Positions 17,060 to 25,902 of a DNA stretch of 64,000 nt are shown here, piece after piece. The DNA comes from Simiduia sp. 21SJ11W-1 (GTDB lineage Bacteria > Pseudomonadota > Gammaproteobacteria > Pseudomonadales > Cellvibrionaceae): the NCBI RefSeq assembly GCF_024138675.1, contig NZ_CP090959.1, positions 3,832,001-3,896,000 of the forward strand, given 5' to 3'. Under the pieces are notes generated by a model. That model worked only from the letters and a program-made list of their open reading frames with translations, was not told where the DNA came from and searched no databases. Numbering within the stretch: position 1 is the first letter of the stretch; every line of letters starts with the position of its first letter. The translations under genes were made by a program, and so were the position numbers.

Positions 17060-17803
17060 ATGCCTTTGTTATTGAACTGCGACTTGGGTGAAAGCTTCGG
17101 CTCCTGGACCATGGGCATGGATGAACAAGCCATGCCCCACATAGACCAGGCCAACATCGCCTGTGGCTTTCACGCCGGCGACCCGCTCATTATGCGCCGC
17201 ACCCTTGCCCTGGCCGCCACCCACGGCGTGAGCGTGGGCGCACACCCCAGCTACCCCGATCTTGTAGGCTTTGGCCGCCGCTCCATGAACTGCAGCAGCG
17301 ATGAAATTCAGGCCCTGATGCTCTACCAAATGGCCGCCCTCGACGGCATGGCCCAGGCCCAGGGGCTACACATTGGCTATGTAAAACCCCACGGCGCCCT
17401 CTACAACGACATGATGGCAAAGCCCGACGTGCGCGCCGCCATCATGGCCGCGGTGGCCAGCTACCACCGGCCGGTGAAATTAATGCTGCAGGCCACACCC
17501 GAGGCCAGCCAGCACAGCGCAGAGGCCAAGGCATTGGGCATTGAACTGTTGTTTGAAGCCTTTGCCGACCGCTGCTACGACGACGACGGCAAACTGCTCG
17601 CGCGCAGCAAACCGGGCGCTGTGCACAACCACGAAAAAATGATGGCCCAAGTTAAGCAACTGGCCGAACAGGGCACCATCACCACCGTGAGCGGCAACAC
17701 CCTCAACCTTGCGGTAGATACCCTGTGTGTACACGGCGACAACGCAGCAGGTGTGGCCGCCATCGCCGAGATTCGGGCGCTGCTGAGCGGGGCCGCTGCA
17801 TGA
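17060..17803 (+). CDS. pxpA: 5-oxoprolinase subunit PxpA (LamB/YcsF family)
   Basis: 247 aa, typical length. The N-terminus LLNCDLGESFGSW and following IDQANIACGFHAGDP are family signatures, with VGAHPSYPDLVGFGRR and YVKPHGALYND further on. PxpA acts with PxpB and PxpC in ATP-dependent opening of 5-oxoproline (pyroglutamate) to L-glutamate in the cytoplasm. Start ATG at 17060 follows AGTGAGA. The stop codon overlaps the pxpB start (ATGA), showing translational coupling. Confidence 0.95.
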   Translation: MPLLLNCDLGESFGSWTMGMDEQAMPHIDQANIACGFHAGDPLIMRRTLALAATHGVSVGAHPSYPDLVGFGRRSMNCSSDEIQALMLYQMAALDGMAQAQGLHIGYVKPHGALYNDMMAKPDVRAAIMAAVASYHRPVKLMLQATPEASQHSAEAKALGIELLFEAFADRCYDDDGKLLARSKPGAVHNHEKMMAQVKQLAEQGTITTVSGNTLNLAVDTLCVHGDNAAGVAAIAEIRALLSGAAA

Positions 17804-18507
17804 GTGATGATAAGCGCCCGCTACTGGCCATAGAAACCGCCGGTGCCAACGCCATGATTGCCTATTTTGGCGCTCCCGATGCCGGCATAGACGACCAAGC
17901 CGCCAGCGCCGTGGCCGCCTGCGCCAGCGCCCTGCGCGCCGCCGCCCCCTGCTGGCTGGTAGACATGGTGCCCTCTTACGGCTCGCTACTGGTCACTTAC
18001 AACCCTCTCGAAGCAGACCCACTCACCGTGCGCGCCACACTCAAGCGCTGCGCCCAGGGTGAAGCCACCGCCGGGCGCGTAAGCCAGCTTGTGCGCTTGC
18101 CCGTGTACTATGCCCCGGAGGCCGGCCCCGATTTGGAAGCACTCGCCGAGCGCGCAAAGCTAAGCGTTGCAGAGGTAGTAAGTATTCACACAGAAACCCT
18201 TTACCGGGTGTATGCCATTGGCTTCGCACCGGGCTTTGCCTACCTGGGTGAAGTAGACGAGCGCATAGCCGCGCCCCGGCTGGCCACACCCAGAACCAAA
18301 GTGCCCAAGGGTGCGGTGGCCATTGCCGACCGGCAGACAGCCGTGTACCCGGCGCCATCACCGGGTGGCTGGAACCTGATCGGCCGCTGCCCCACGCCCA
18401 TGTTCGACCCGAAAGCCGAACCCACCATGCCCGTACAAAGCGGCGATCAGGTGCAGTTTTACGCTATTTCGCGCGAAGAGTATTTAGCGCTGGGAGGCAG
18501 CCTGTGA
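17800..18507 (+). CDS. pxpB: 5-oxoprolinase subunit PxpB (KipI/AHS1 family)
   Basis: 235 aa from ATG at 17800, overlapping the pxpA stop codon by four bases. Allophanate-hydrolase subunit 1 (AHS1) pattern is clear: LPVYYAPEAGPDLEALAERAKLS, then VVSIHTETLYRVYAIGFAPGFAYLG, RLATPRTKVPKGAVAIAD and SPGGWNLIGRCPTPMFD. It forms the PxpBC heterodimer that carries out the phosphorylation/hydrolysis steps with PxpA. The stop overlaps the GTG start of pxpC. Confidence 0.95.
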   Translation: MSDDKRPLLAIETAGANAMIAYFGAPDAGIDDQAASAVAACASALRAAAPCWLVDMVPSYGSLLVTYNPLEADPLTVRATLKRCAQGEATAGRVSQLVRLPVYYAPEAGPDLEALAERAKLSVAEVVSIHTETLYRVYAIGFAPGFAYLGEVDERIAAPRLATPRTKVPKGAVAIADRQTAVYPAPSPGGWNLIGRCPTPMFDPKAEPTMPVQSGDQVQFYAISREEYLALGGSL

Positions 18508-19493
18508 GCAGCGATAACACGTCAACGAACACCCAAGCGCACACCCAGCCACACGCCACCCTGGTCAAACCGGGCGTATTGGCGCTATTGATGGATGCCG
18601 GCCGCTTTGGCCAGCATGGCCTGGGGCTAACCACCGGCGGGCCACTGGATGCCGAGGCCTTTTTCTGGGCCAACGCACTGGTGGGCAACGCACCCGAGGC
18701 CACCGCCATTGAAGTGAGCGTAGGCGGCCTGGAACTGCGCGCCGATACGCCGCTTACCCTGGCAGTCACCGGCGCCCAAATGCCGCTTAGCATAGACGGC
18801 AAGCCCCAGCCCCTCTGGCAAAGCCACCGGGTGCCCGCGGGCAGCCTGGTGAAACTGGCCTTTGCCGAATCCGGCGCGCGCGCCTATTTGGCCGTGGCCG
18901 GCGGCTTTGCCGTGGCGCCGGAGTTTGGCTCAACGGCGACCGTTGTGCGCGAAAGCATTGGCGGGCTGGATGGCAAAGCACTGGGCGCAGGCACCACACT
19001 GCCCTTGAATCCGCCCGCCGACGCACCGGCGCTTGCCCGCCTGCCCGAGCCGTTGCGCCCCGAATACGCCACCACGCCTACCTTGCGGGTGCTGGAAGGC
19101 TACCAGGTGGCGCATTTCAGTACGGCCCAGCGGGCGCTGTTTTACAGCAACGAATACAGCCTGAGCCAACAGTGCGATCGCATGGGCTTCAGGCTCAGCG
19201 GCCCGGCGCTCAAATGCGCGCTGGGGGGCATTGTGTCTGAGGGCATTTGCCTGGGCGCCATTCAAGTGCCCGCCGATGGCCAGCCTATTATTTTGCTCAA
19301 CGATCGCCAAACCATTGGTGGCTACCCGAAAATCGGCAGCGTATTCACAGGCGACCTGCACCTGCTTGCCCAGCTGATGCCCGGCGCCAAGGTGCGCTTT
19401 GCCCCCATGGATGCCGCCTGCGCCCACGCCGAGTTGCTGCTGGCCGAGCGCCGCCGCCAACAGGCCCTGAAACAATTGGAAACCCCATCATGA
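18504..19493 (+). CDS. pxpC: 5-oxoprolinase subunit PxpC (KipA/AHS2 family)
   Basis: 329 aa from GTG at 18504 (GTGA overlap with pxpB). AHS2-domain features include LVKPGVLALLMDAGRFGQHG, LTTGGPLDAEAFFWANALVGN, SEYSLSQQCDRMGFRLSGP-like sequence and PADGQPIILLNDRQTIGGYPKIG. It pairs with PxpB as the biotin-independent carboxylase-like partner of 5-oxoprolinase. The stop codon overlaps the DUF4392 gene start, so four genes in a row are translationally coupled. Confidence 0.95.
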   Translation: MSSDNTSTNTQAHTQPHATLVKPGVLALLMDAGRFGQHGLGLTTGGPLDAEAFFWANALVGNAPEATAIEVSVGGLELRADTPLTLAVTGAQMPLSIDGKPQPLWQSHRVPAGSLVKLAFAESGARAYLAVAGGFAVAPEFGSTATVVRESIGGLDGKALGAGTTLPLNPPADAPALARLPEPLRPEYATTPTLRVLEGYQVAHFSTAQRALFYSNEYSLSQQCDRMGFRLSGPALKCALGGIVSEGICLGAIQVPADGQPIILLNDRQTIGGYPKIGSVFTGDLHLLAQLMPGAKVRFAPMDAACAHAELLLAERRRQQALKQLETPS

Positions 19494-20356
19494 CAGCCCC
19501 AGGCTCTGAACTAACGGCCCTTTCCCACCAGCTTGAAGACATGCTGGTGCGCCGCAACCCGCGCGGCATGAAACAGCTGCAAAGCGCCCTGCGCCCTGGC
19601 TACCTGGCGCGCGCGGCCCAGCTGATTAACAAGGCCCAAGGCACTGTGCTTATTGCCACGGGCTTCCCGGTGGTGGGCACCTTTGAAACCGATGGCCCGG
19701 TAGGCGCCATAGCACTTTATGAAACCTTAGAGCGCATTGGCTTAAACCCTGTATTGGTGTGCGGCCCGCCGCTTTCAACAGAGCTTGCCAAACGCTACCG
19801 GCTACACGAAATCCGCGTGGGCAAGCCAGATTGCCTGGATGAACACGCAGCCGGCGTGCGCGCCGCACTGGCGCAATTAACGCCTTCTTTAATTATTGCC
19901 ATCGAGCGCCCGGGCCTTGCCAAGAACGGCCACTATCACAACATGCGCGGCGAAGACATTAGCGCCGGCACTGCCCGCTTTGATACCTTCATAGAACTGG
20001 CCGACTGTCCCTCCATCGGTATTGGCGATGGCGGCAACGAGATCGGCATGGGCAACGTCTACGAGCATTTGGCCAAGCTCGACATAGTGCCCGCCGCCAC
20101 CTGCGTTGATGAGCTGGTGATTGCCGATGTGTCCAACTGGGCGGCGCACGGTTTGATTGCCCTGCTTGGCTATATGCGCGGTGAAGATTTACTCGCCAAC
20201 ATCGACATGGTGGCTATGCTTGAGTACCTGTCGGCGGGCAATAGCGTAGACGGCGTAACCCGGCGCAACGAACTCACCGAAGATGGCCTGGAGCCTGAAA
20301 TTGGCTTGCAGTTAATTGAAGACCTGCGCAAGGCCACGGGGTTTATACCGACATAG
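19490..20356 (+). CDS. DUF4392 protein, D-glutamate cyclase-like
   Basis: 288 aa from ATG at 19490, overlapping the pxpC stop by four bases. The family pattern is visible: LIATGFPVVGTFETDGPVGA, ERPGLAKNGHYHNMRGEDIS, IGIGDGGNEIGMGN and NWAAHGLIALLGYM. DUF4392 is the C-terminal domain of eukaryotic DGLUCY, which turns D-glutamate into 5-oxo-D-proline. Together with the UPF0317 gene at the operon start it supplies both halves as separate proteins, with 5-oxoprolinase subunits between them. Activity here is inferred from family and context. Confidence 0.9.
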   Translation: MTAPGSELTALSHQLEDMLVRRNPRGMKQLQSALRPGYLARAAQLINKAQGTVLIATGFPVVGTFETDGPVGAIALYETLERIGLNPVLVCGPPLSTELAKRYRLHEIRVGKPDCLDEHAAGVRAALAQLTPSLIIAIERPGLAKNGHYHNMRGEDISAGTARFDTFIELADCPSIGIGDGGNEIGMGNVYEHLAKLDIVPAATCVDELVIADVSNWAAHGLIALLGYMRGEDLLANIDMVAMLEYLSAGNSVDGVTRRNELTEDGLEPEIGLQLIEDLRKATGFIPT

Positions 20357-20487
20357 TTTTGCCTTATGGCCGGCCGTGCGGAAACCGGCCGTCGCTAAGG
20401 TAAACCGGGCGTTTTTTACAGAAGTTCAACACCAGACAATTGAAGTCAAAAATTTGTAGCAATCTAAAAATTTAACAGAGAGTCACT

Positions 20488-21345
20488 ATGTCTATCGCAT
20501 ATTTAAACGGCGAGTTTCTTCCCCTGGATCAGGCCCGCATTTCACCTTTGGATCGCGGCTTTTTATTTGGCGATGGCATTTACGAGGTTATCCCTTCCTA
20601 TGGCGGTAAGCTTGTGGGCTTTGGCCCGCACATAGATCGCATGCAAGAGGGCCTGGGGCTGATTGAAATCGGCCTGAATTGGAGCCACGAGCAATGGCGC
20701 ACCTTGTGTGAGCAGCTGTGTGAGAAAAACGGCAACGGCAACCTGGGCGTTTACCTGCACGTTTCCCGCGGCGCAGACACCAAACGCTTTCACGCCTACC
20801 CGGAAGGCGTAACCCCCACGGTGTTTGCCTTTACCTTTGAAATTCCCGCAGCGCCCGTGGCCGATAAAAGTAAAGCCCGCGCCTACAAGGTTTCCACCAC
20901 GGAAGATTTGCGCTGGCGCCGCTGCAATATCAAATCTACCGCTCTGCTTGGCAATGTAATGCACTTCCAGCAAGGCCATGCCGCCGGCAACAACGAAACC
21001 ATTTTATACAACGCCAGGAAAGAAGTTACCGAGGCCAGTGCGTGTAATGTGTTCATAGTTAAAGGCGGTGAAGTTATTACCCCACCGTTGGACAACCAAT
21101 TGCTGCCCGGCATTACCCGATTGATTCTGATTGATGTGCTAAAAAAGTATACAAAAATCCCCGTAGTAGAGCGTACCATCACCCTTGATGAACTCTACAA
21201 TGCCGATGAAGTGTGGATTACCAGCTCATCAAAAGAAATTGCACCAGTCACCTTGGTAGATGGAAAAACCATTGGCACAGGCGACATAGGTGATACATGG
21301 CTAGCTGCAGAAACTGCCTTTGCCGAGCACCGCTACGATTACTAG
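20488..21345 (+). CDS. dat: D-amino-acid aminotransferase
   Basis: 285 aa, fold-type IV PLP enzyme. Markers are ISPLDRGFLFGDGIYEVIP near the N-terminus, RRCNIKS with the Schiff-base lysine (K149), EASACNVFIV and ELYNADEVWITSSSKEI. The family interconverts D-alanine plus 2-oxoglutarate with pyruvate plus D-glutamate. It follows the D-glutamate/5-oxoproline genes by 131 nt, with no strong terminator between, and ends at a good terminator. It may feed or drain D-glutamate for that pathway, which is inference. Confidence 0.9.
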   Translation: MSIAYLNGEFLPLDQARISPLDRGFLFGDGIYEVIPSYGGKLVGFGPHIDRMQEGLGLIEIGLNWSHEQWRTLCEQLCEKNGNGNLGVYLHVSRGADTKRFHAYPEGVTPTVFAFTFEIPAAPVADKSKARAYKVSTTEDLRWRRCNIKSTALLGNVMHFQQGHAAGNNETILYNARKEVTEASACNVFIVKGGEVITPPLDNQLLPGITRLILIDVLKKYTKIPVVERTITLDELYNADEVWITSSSKEIAPVTLVDGKTIGTGDIGDTWLAAETAFAEHRYDY

Positions 21346-21362
21346 CCTATTAGCCAGACAAT

Positions 21363-21390
21363 AAAAAGGGCGCCCTTGGCGCCCTTTTTT
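21363..21390 (+). terminator. Rho-independent terminator after dat
   Basis: AAAAAGGGCGCC and GGCGCCCTTTTT pair perfectly around a CTT loop and end in six T residues, 17 nt after the dat stop. The A tract also allows use by the convergent PEP-CTERM gene. Confidence 0.92.
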
Positions 21391-21420
21391 GTGCTTAAAA
21401 TATTTTAAATTACCGGAACG

Positions 21421-21966
21421 CTATTTAGCAGCCCTGCGACGTGCAAAGCCCATCAAGCCTAAGGCCAACGCCAGTAGTGCGGCACCCGCAGGCTCGGGCA
21501 CTGAGCGCACAATGGTGTTCGTATATTGTGTACCGTTGCCATTGATATCTACAAATTGCGGCCCAGAGGAGAATACCGAGGCGGTAAATGCATTAGCACC
21601 GGCACTCCAACCTAATAAGTTAATATCCGCCAGTGACAATGTGAACTTGGCAAAGCCCGATACAGAGGCAAAATCTTCGATAAATTGAAAGCCATCCGCC
21701 TCAGTCGCCAAGAAGTTAGACCAACTTGCATCAGAGGTTGCTGTAAAAGAGGTGTAATTGAAAGACGTGCCGTTTAATACCAAACCACTGCTAGTGGCAG
21801 ATGCCAAGCTGCCGTGATAGCTCGACCCAAAAAAGTCGATGGTGCCATCTGCATTTTCGTTCCATGCAAACTCTTGCAAATGCGCCATTGCAGAAACAGA
21901 GCAAAAACTTACAAACACTGTGGTTGCTGCAAGCAATATCTTTCGTAAAACACGTAGTTTTATCAT
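21421..21966 (-). CDS. PEP-CTERM sorting-domain secreted protein
   Basis: 181 aa with a signal peptide (about 1-28, ending VSAMA). The C-terminus has VPEPAGAALLALALGLMG followed by FARRR: the PEP motif, a hydrophobic helix and a basic tail that define exosortase substrates. The body (FAWNENADGTIDFFGSSYHG and onwards) is a small beta-rich domain with no recognised function. ATG at 21966 follows AAAAGGAATT. The base composition looks a little more AT-rich than its neighbours. Exosortase itself is not in the window. Confidence 0.88.
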   Translation of the reverse strand: MIKLRVLRKILLAATTVFVSFCSVSAMAHLQEFAWNENADGTIDFFGSSYHGSLASATSSGLVLNGTSFNYTSFTATSDASWSNFLATEADGFQFIEDFASVSGFAKFTLSLADINLLGWSAGANAFTASVFSSGPQFVDINGNGTQYTNTIVRSVPEPAGAALLALALGLMGFARRRAAK

Positions 21967-22414
21967 TGTTCTAATTCCTTTTTGGTTACAAAATTTACGT
22001 GCTTAACCAAAAGCACTCTCCTGCTTATGCAATTATGCAGCCAAGAATAAAACACATATATATCAATAACTTAGAATTCTAAGCCGAACATCATGTAAAA
22101 CAATTCGACACCGCTCAGGGAAAATGAAGAAAAACACTACCGGTGCCCATGCGTGAGTTGATAAAGGTAGATAGACCGAACGGCAAAGTAGCAGGGGTAT
22201 GCCAGAATGCACAAATGCGCCCTAGGATCAAAAACGCGGAAAACAGAAATTCGCAACAATCAATAAGGCGCCCAATGCGCCTTATTGATTGTTGCGGGCA
22301 TCCGTGAATTAACTATTTGATAAAGCGCGTGACTTTATAAATGGCTTCGCCATTTGGCGCAGACTGCTTGGCGGGATAGTGTGATTAACAATTCGGCATG
22401 TAGTTGCTAGCGCA
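21967..22414. other. 448-nt non-coding interval
   Basis: No plausible gene is seen on either strand. It must hold the promoter of the PEP-CTERM gene at its left end, in an AT-rich stretch near 22030-22090. It also holds a long perfect inverted repeat (22253-22295), listed separately. The rest is unremarkable. Confidence 0.6.
22253..22295. repeat. 19-bp perfect inverted repeat
   Basis: Arms 22253-22271 and 22277-22295 are perfectly complementary around the 5-nt loop CCAAT (core AAGGCGC / GCGCCTT). There is no flanking T tract, though the stem itself ends T-rich on both strands. It could be a bidirectional terminator for the minus-strand gene ending at 22415 or a repeat-derived element. Confidence 0.8.
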
Positions 22415-22723
22415 TTAAAACACCCAGGCAATCAACAACCACAACACCACAAAAAATGAAAAGAACCCGGCCAACATAAACTGCAATTCACCCAAGAGGC
22501 CGTCGCCTGCGGTAATGGCGAAAAAGGCCAGTGTGACTACCGTAATAAAAAACGAAATAACCGCCGCCTGCTTCATGCCCACACCCGGCTCTAATTCTGT
22601 TTGGATGAATTCTGCAGCCATGGGCACCATTAACAGCAGCGCAGCAGCCACCGCCACTAGCAGTACAATGATGACAATCAATAATTTGCGCGATTCTTTT
22701 TTATCTTGAGCGTCTGTGGTCAT
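22415..22723 (-). CDS. Hypothetical small inner-membrane protein
   Basis: 102 aa with three hydrophobic segments: about residues 12-32, 49-67 and 77-100. The N-terminus (TTDAQDKKESRK) is charged and probably cytoplasmic. No family recognised. It is separated by 23 nt from the PH-domain protein gene upstream on the same strand, so the two are likely co-transcribed. The start at 22723 is preceded by AGGG. Confidence 0.6.
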   Translation of the reverse strand: MTTDAQDKKESRKLLIVIIVLLVAVAAALLLMVPMAAEFIQTELEPGVGMKQAAVISFFITVVTLAFFAITAGDGLLGELQFMLAGFFSFFVVLWLLIAWVF

Positions 22724-22746
22724 GAGGGCACCCTGAAAAAATAGGC

Positions 22747-23121
22747 CTAGGTCAACTCGCGAAAACGGTTGGGCTCTGGAATACCCTCTACTTCAAACTC
22801 GGGGTTATCGCCTGCGGTGTAAACCGTAATTTTACCTACGCCGGTAATGCGGTTAATGAAACTTTGGTACACCCGCACCGAGCGGATGCTGGCAATGCCA
22901 AGCTCAATACGCTCTTTGCTTAACAGGCCGCGCTCGAGTACCACTTCGTCGGCAATGATTTCAAGCTTGGTAGATTTACACTTCAGGTACCACACCATCA
23001 AAATCAGAAAGCCAATAGCCACTGCGCACAACAAAACGTACAGTATGAACGTGAAGGGCCTGGCCTTGAACATGGCAGGGTGGGCAGAGAATTTGGTTCC
23101 CGGAGCCGGAGCGTCTGTCAT
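22747..23121 (-). CDS. PH-domain (bPH_2) membrane protein
   Basis: 124 aa. One or two hydrophobic helices (about 22-47) are followed by a bacterial PH-like region: TKLEIIADEVVLERGLLSKERIELGIASIRSVRV, then ITGVGKITVYTAGDNPEFEVEGIPEP. This is the YdbS/YdbT-type pattern, of unknown function. ATG at 23121 follows AAGGACGCACAA. The gene sits between MscS and a small membrane protein on the minus strand. Confidence 0.8.
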   Translation of the reverse strand: MTDAPAPGTKFSAHPAMFKARPFTFILYVLLCAVAIGFLILMVWYLKCKSTKLEIIADEVVLERGLLSKERIELGIASIRSVRVYQSFINRITGVGKITVYTAGDNPEFEVEGIPEPNRFRELT

Positions 23122-23220
23122 TTGTGCGTCCTTAAAATCTGCAGTTAATCGGGTAAAAGCACTGGCGTCACGTTACTGCCACAGCCTGAAAAAGGCAAAT
23201 GGCGGTTTGTGGCCCAGAGT

Positions 23221-24042
23221 CTACCGGCTTTGGGTGAGCTTAACCTCGCGCTGGGGGAAGGGAATTTCTATGGCCGCAGCTTTCAGGCCATCGAATATCG
23301 CCTTATTTACCGCAAACTTCGTTTGGAACAGTTTCTCGGTGGCCACCTTGTAGCGGTAGCCCACGTTCACGCTGCTATCGCCAAAGTTTTCAATGCCCAC
23401 CACCGGCGCGCCTTCGGCCACACCATCGGTGGCGCGAATGGCCTGCTCGATGGTACTGAGTGCGAGAGACATGTCGCAGCCATAGGCAACGCCCACTTGC
23501 GCCTCTACCAGGGTGTGCGCGTGGGAGTTGTGAAGAATTTCACCAATGATGTGCTTATTGGGAATGGTAATAGTCACCTTGTCTTCATTAATTAGCCGGG
23601 TTTGCCCAAGCCTTACGTCGGTAACCTGGCCGCTAACGCCGCACACGGAAATGGTATCGCCCACAACAAAGGGCCTGCCGATAATAATATTCACGCCGGC
23701 ACCGTAATTACTCACCAAGCCTTGCGCCGCCAGCGACAAGCCAAAGGTGAGCGCACCCACCGCTGCCACAAAGGGGGTGACGCTGATACCCAGCTGGCCC
23801 AGTGCCATAATCGCCACCATTAGCAGCAGTACCATCTTGGCGGTACTGCCAATAAAGCGGCTTAGGGTGACATCTATATCGCGCGCCTCACATAAACGCT
23901 GCACCAGCGCTGCCACCTTGCCCGCAACAATCCAACCGGCAATAAAGATAATTAACGCGCCCAACAGCTGAAAGCTATAGGCCACTAGGAACTCAGCAAT
24001 TAACTGATAAATTTCACTCACTTGCTGCAGATCTGTATTCAC
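23221..24042 (-). CDS. Mechanosensitive ion channel MscS family
   Basis: 273 aa, the size of small-conductance MscS channels, starting at GTG 24042 after GGGAGTGATGCC. Three N-terminal helices are present; the third carries the pore motif TFGLSLAAQGLVSNYGAGVNII. The beta domain has GRPFVVGDTISVCGVSGQVTDVRLGQTRL and IPNKHIIGEILHN. It opens under membrane tension to release solutes on osmotic downshock. It is divergent from pgi. Confidence 0.92.
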   Translation of the reverse strand: MNTDLQQVSEIYQLIAEFLVAYSFQLLGALIIFIAGWIVAGKVAALVQRLCEARDIDVTLSRFIGSTAKMVLLLMVAIMALGQLGISVTPFVAAVGALTFGLSLAAQGLVSNYGAGVNIIIGRPFVVGDTISVCGVSGQVTDVRLGQTRLINEDKVTITIPNKHIIGEILHNSHAHTLVEAQVGVAYGCDMSLALSTIEQAIRATDGVAEGAPVVGIENFGDSSVNVGYRYKVATEKLFQTKFAVNKAIFDGLKAAAIEIPFPQREVKLTQSR

Positions 24043-24165
24043 GGCATCACTCCCTGGTGGATTTTCGAGTACTGAGAGTATAGGCCGAAACCCTCAACAC
24101 CAATCATTAATGACCACAGAGTCGCACCAAGCGTGTAAAATGGCTCGCGAATTTTCGGAGGATTT

Positions 24166-25791
24166 ATGACCAAGCCAACAAGTGCACCCGCCTGGGCGGC
24201 CCTCGCCCACCATAAAACGCAAGCTGAACAGCTGAAGATGATTGATTTGTTCCAGCAGCAACCCAATCGTGCAGCGCAGTTTAGCGCCTGCGCGGCGGGA
24301 ATTACCTTGGATTATTCGAAAAATCTGGTTACAGAAGAAACCATTGGCAAGCTGATGACTCTCGCCCAAGAGCGGGGATTGAATGAAAAAATCCACGCCA
24401 TGTTTTCAGGCCAGCCCATCAATACCACCGAAAAACGCCAGGTACTGCACACCGCGCTGCGCGCGCGCAACAATCACCTGCCCGATCAACTGCGCGAAGT
24501 AAACGCCGTGCTGGATAAAATGGAAAAATTTGTGGCCGCCGTGCACAAGGGCGACTGGCGCGGGCACACCGGCAAGCAAATTACCGATGTGGTGAACATC
24601 GGGATTGGTGGCTCAGACCTTGGGCCGGTTATGGTCACCCACGCGCTCTCGCCCTACCATGTAGATACGCTTAAGGTGCATTTTGTTTCCAACGTAGATG
24701 CCTCTGACCTTACCGAAACGCTGAAAAATCTAGACCCGGAAACCACACTGTTCATTGTGGCTTCAAAAACCTTCACCACTACAGAAACACTCACCAATGC
24801 CCGCTCTGCCCGTGCCTGGTTATTAAATACCTTGAAACAAGAGGCCGCAGTGGCGCGCCACTTTGTGGCCGTGAGTGTAAACATTGAAAAGGTGCAGGCC
24901 TTCGGTATAGATGCCGAAAACATCTTCCCCATGTGGGATTGGGTGGGCGGGCGCTACTCGCTGTGGTCTGCCATTGGGCTACCCATTGCATTGGCTTGCG
25001 GTATGGGTAATTTCCGTGCGCTGCTGGGCGGCGCCGCCGATATGGACGAACATTTCACCAGCGCGCCGCTTGCGGAAAACTTGCCGGTAATTCTGGCCAT
25101 GCTGGGTGTGTGGTACACCAATTTCTGGCAGGCAGAAACCCACGCCATCTTGCCCTACGATCACTACCTGAACGCCTTCACAAAATATATTCAACAATTG
25201 GATATGGAAAGTAACGGCAAGCAAGCCTATCTGGATGGCGGCTATCTTGCGCACGCCAGCGGCCCCATTATCTGGGGCGAGCCAGGCACCAACGGCCAGC
25301 ACTCTTTTCACCAGTTGTTACACCAGGGCACACGGCTGGTGCCAGTGGATTTTATTGTGTCACTTAAAAGCCACAACCCGCTGGGTGACCACCACTCGCA
25401 ATTATTTGCCAACTGCATCAGCCAAAGCCGCGCATTGATGCTTGGCAAAAATGAAGCCCAGGCCCAAAGCGAATTTGAGGCCATGGGTTACAGCAGTGAT
25501 GAAGCAAAGGCCTTGGCACACCACAAAGTAATGCCCGGCAACCGCCCCAGCAATACGCTGCTAATGGAGCAACTCACGCCGCAAACCCTCGGTGCGTTAA
25601 TTGCGCTGTATGAACACAAGGTGTTTGTGCAATCGGTTATCTGGGGCATAAACGCCTTCGACCAATGGGGTGTAGAGCTTGGCAAGCAATTGTGCAACGA
25701 CATACACCCGGCACTGGTGGGCGACAAGGTGATTGAGGTAGACGGATCTACAGCGGCGCTAATGACGCGGTTTAAGCAAGCACAAGGTTGA
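24166..25791 (+). CDS. pgi: Glucose-6-phosphate isomerase
   Basis: 541 aa, usual length for bacterial Pgi, with ATG at 24166 set by CGGAGGATTT. Signatures: VVNIGIGGSDLGPVMV, VASKTFTTTETLTNA, FPMWDWVGGRYSLWSAIGLP and EPGTNGQHSFHQLLHQGT. It interconverts glucose-6-phosphate and fructose-6-phosphate in glycolysis and gluconeogenesis. It is divergently oriented from an MscS gene and apparently monocistronic. Confidence 0.97.
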   Translation: MTKPTSAPAWAALAHHKTQAEQLKMIDLFQQQPNRAAQFSACAAGITLDYSKNLVTEETIGKLMTLAQERGLNEKIHAMFSGQPINTTEKRQVLHTALRARNNHLPDQLREVNAVLDKMEKFVAAVHKGDWRGHTGKQITDVVNIGIGGSDLGPVMVTHALSPYHVDTLKVHFVSNVDASDLTETLKNLDPETTLFIVASKTFTTTETLTNARSARAWLLNTLKQEAAVARHFVAVSVNIEKVQAFGIDAENIFPMWDWVGGRYSLWSAIGLPIALACGMGNFRALLGGAADMDEHFTSAPLAENLPVILAMLGVWYTNFWQAETHAILPYDHYLNAFTKYIQQLDMESNGKQAYLDGGYLAHASGPIIWGEPGTNGQHSFHQLLHQGTRLVPVDFIVSLKSHNPLGDHHSQLFANCISQSRALMLGKNEAQAQSEFEAMGYSSDEAKALAHHKVMPGNRPSNTLLMEQLTPQTLGALIALYEHKVFVQSVIWGINAFDQWGVELGKQLCNDIHPALVGDKVIEVDGSTAALMTRFKQAQG

Positions 25792-25815
25792 TTGGTAGTC
25801 TTCTATCAAGAAATG

Positions 25816-25852
25816 ATTGGCGGTGAGAAGGCGCTAATTTCTCGCCGCCAAT
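25816..25852. terminator. Stem-loop between convergent genes (possible bidirectional terminator)
   Basis: A 14-bp stem (25816-25829 with 25839-25852, one G/T mismatch) surrounds a 9-nt loop, 24 nt after the pgi stop and before the convergent hypothetical gene. No clear T tract follows, so terminator activity is uncertain. Confidence 0.5.
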
Positions 25853-25902
25853 GGTTCACTGAATATCCTTTGCAGACCACCTGAGCATTCGCAGAAGAAT
25901 CA

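Noticed and set aside
20357-20487. Weak GGCCGG/CCGGCC hairpin as a terminator before dat
   Set aside because: There is no T tract after it, so it does not clearly end the 5-oxoproline operon.
22747-24042. The PH protein, small membrane protein and MscS as an anti-phage cassette
   Set aside because: Each has an ordinary housekeeping-type pattern and nothing nearby suggests defence; the grouping is just a minus-strand run.
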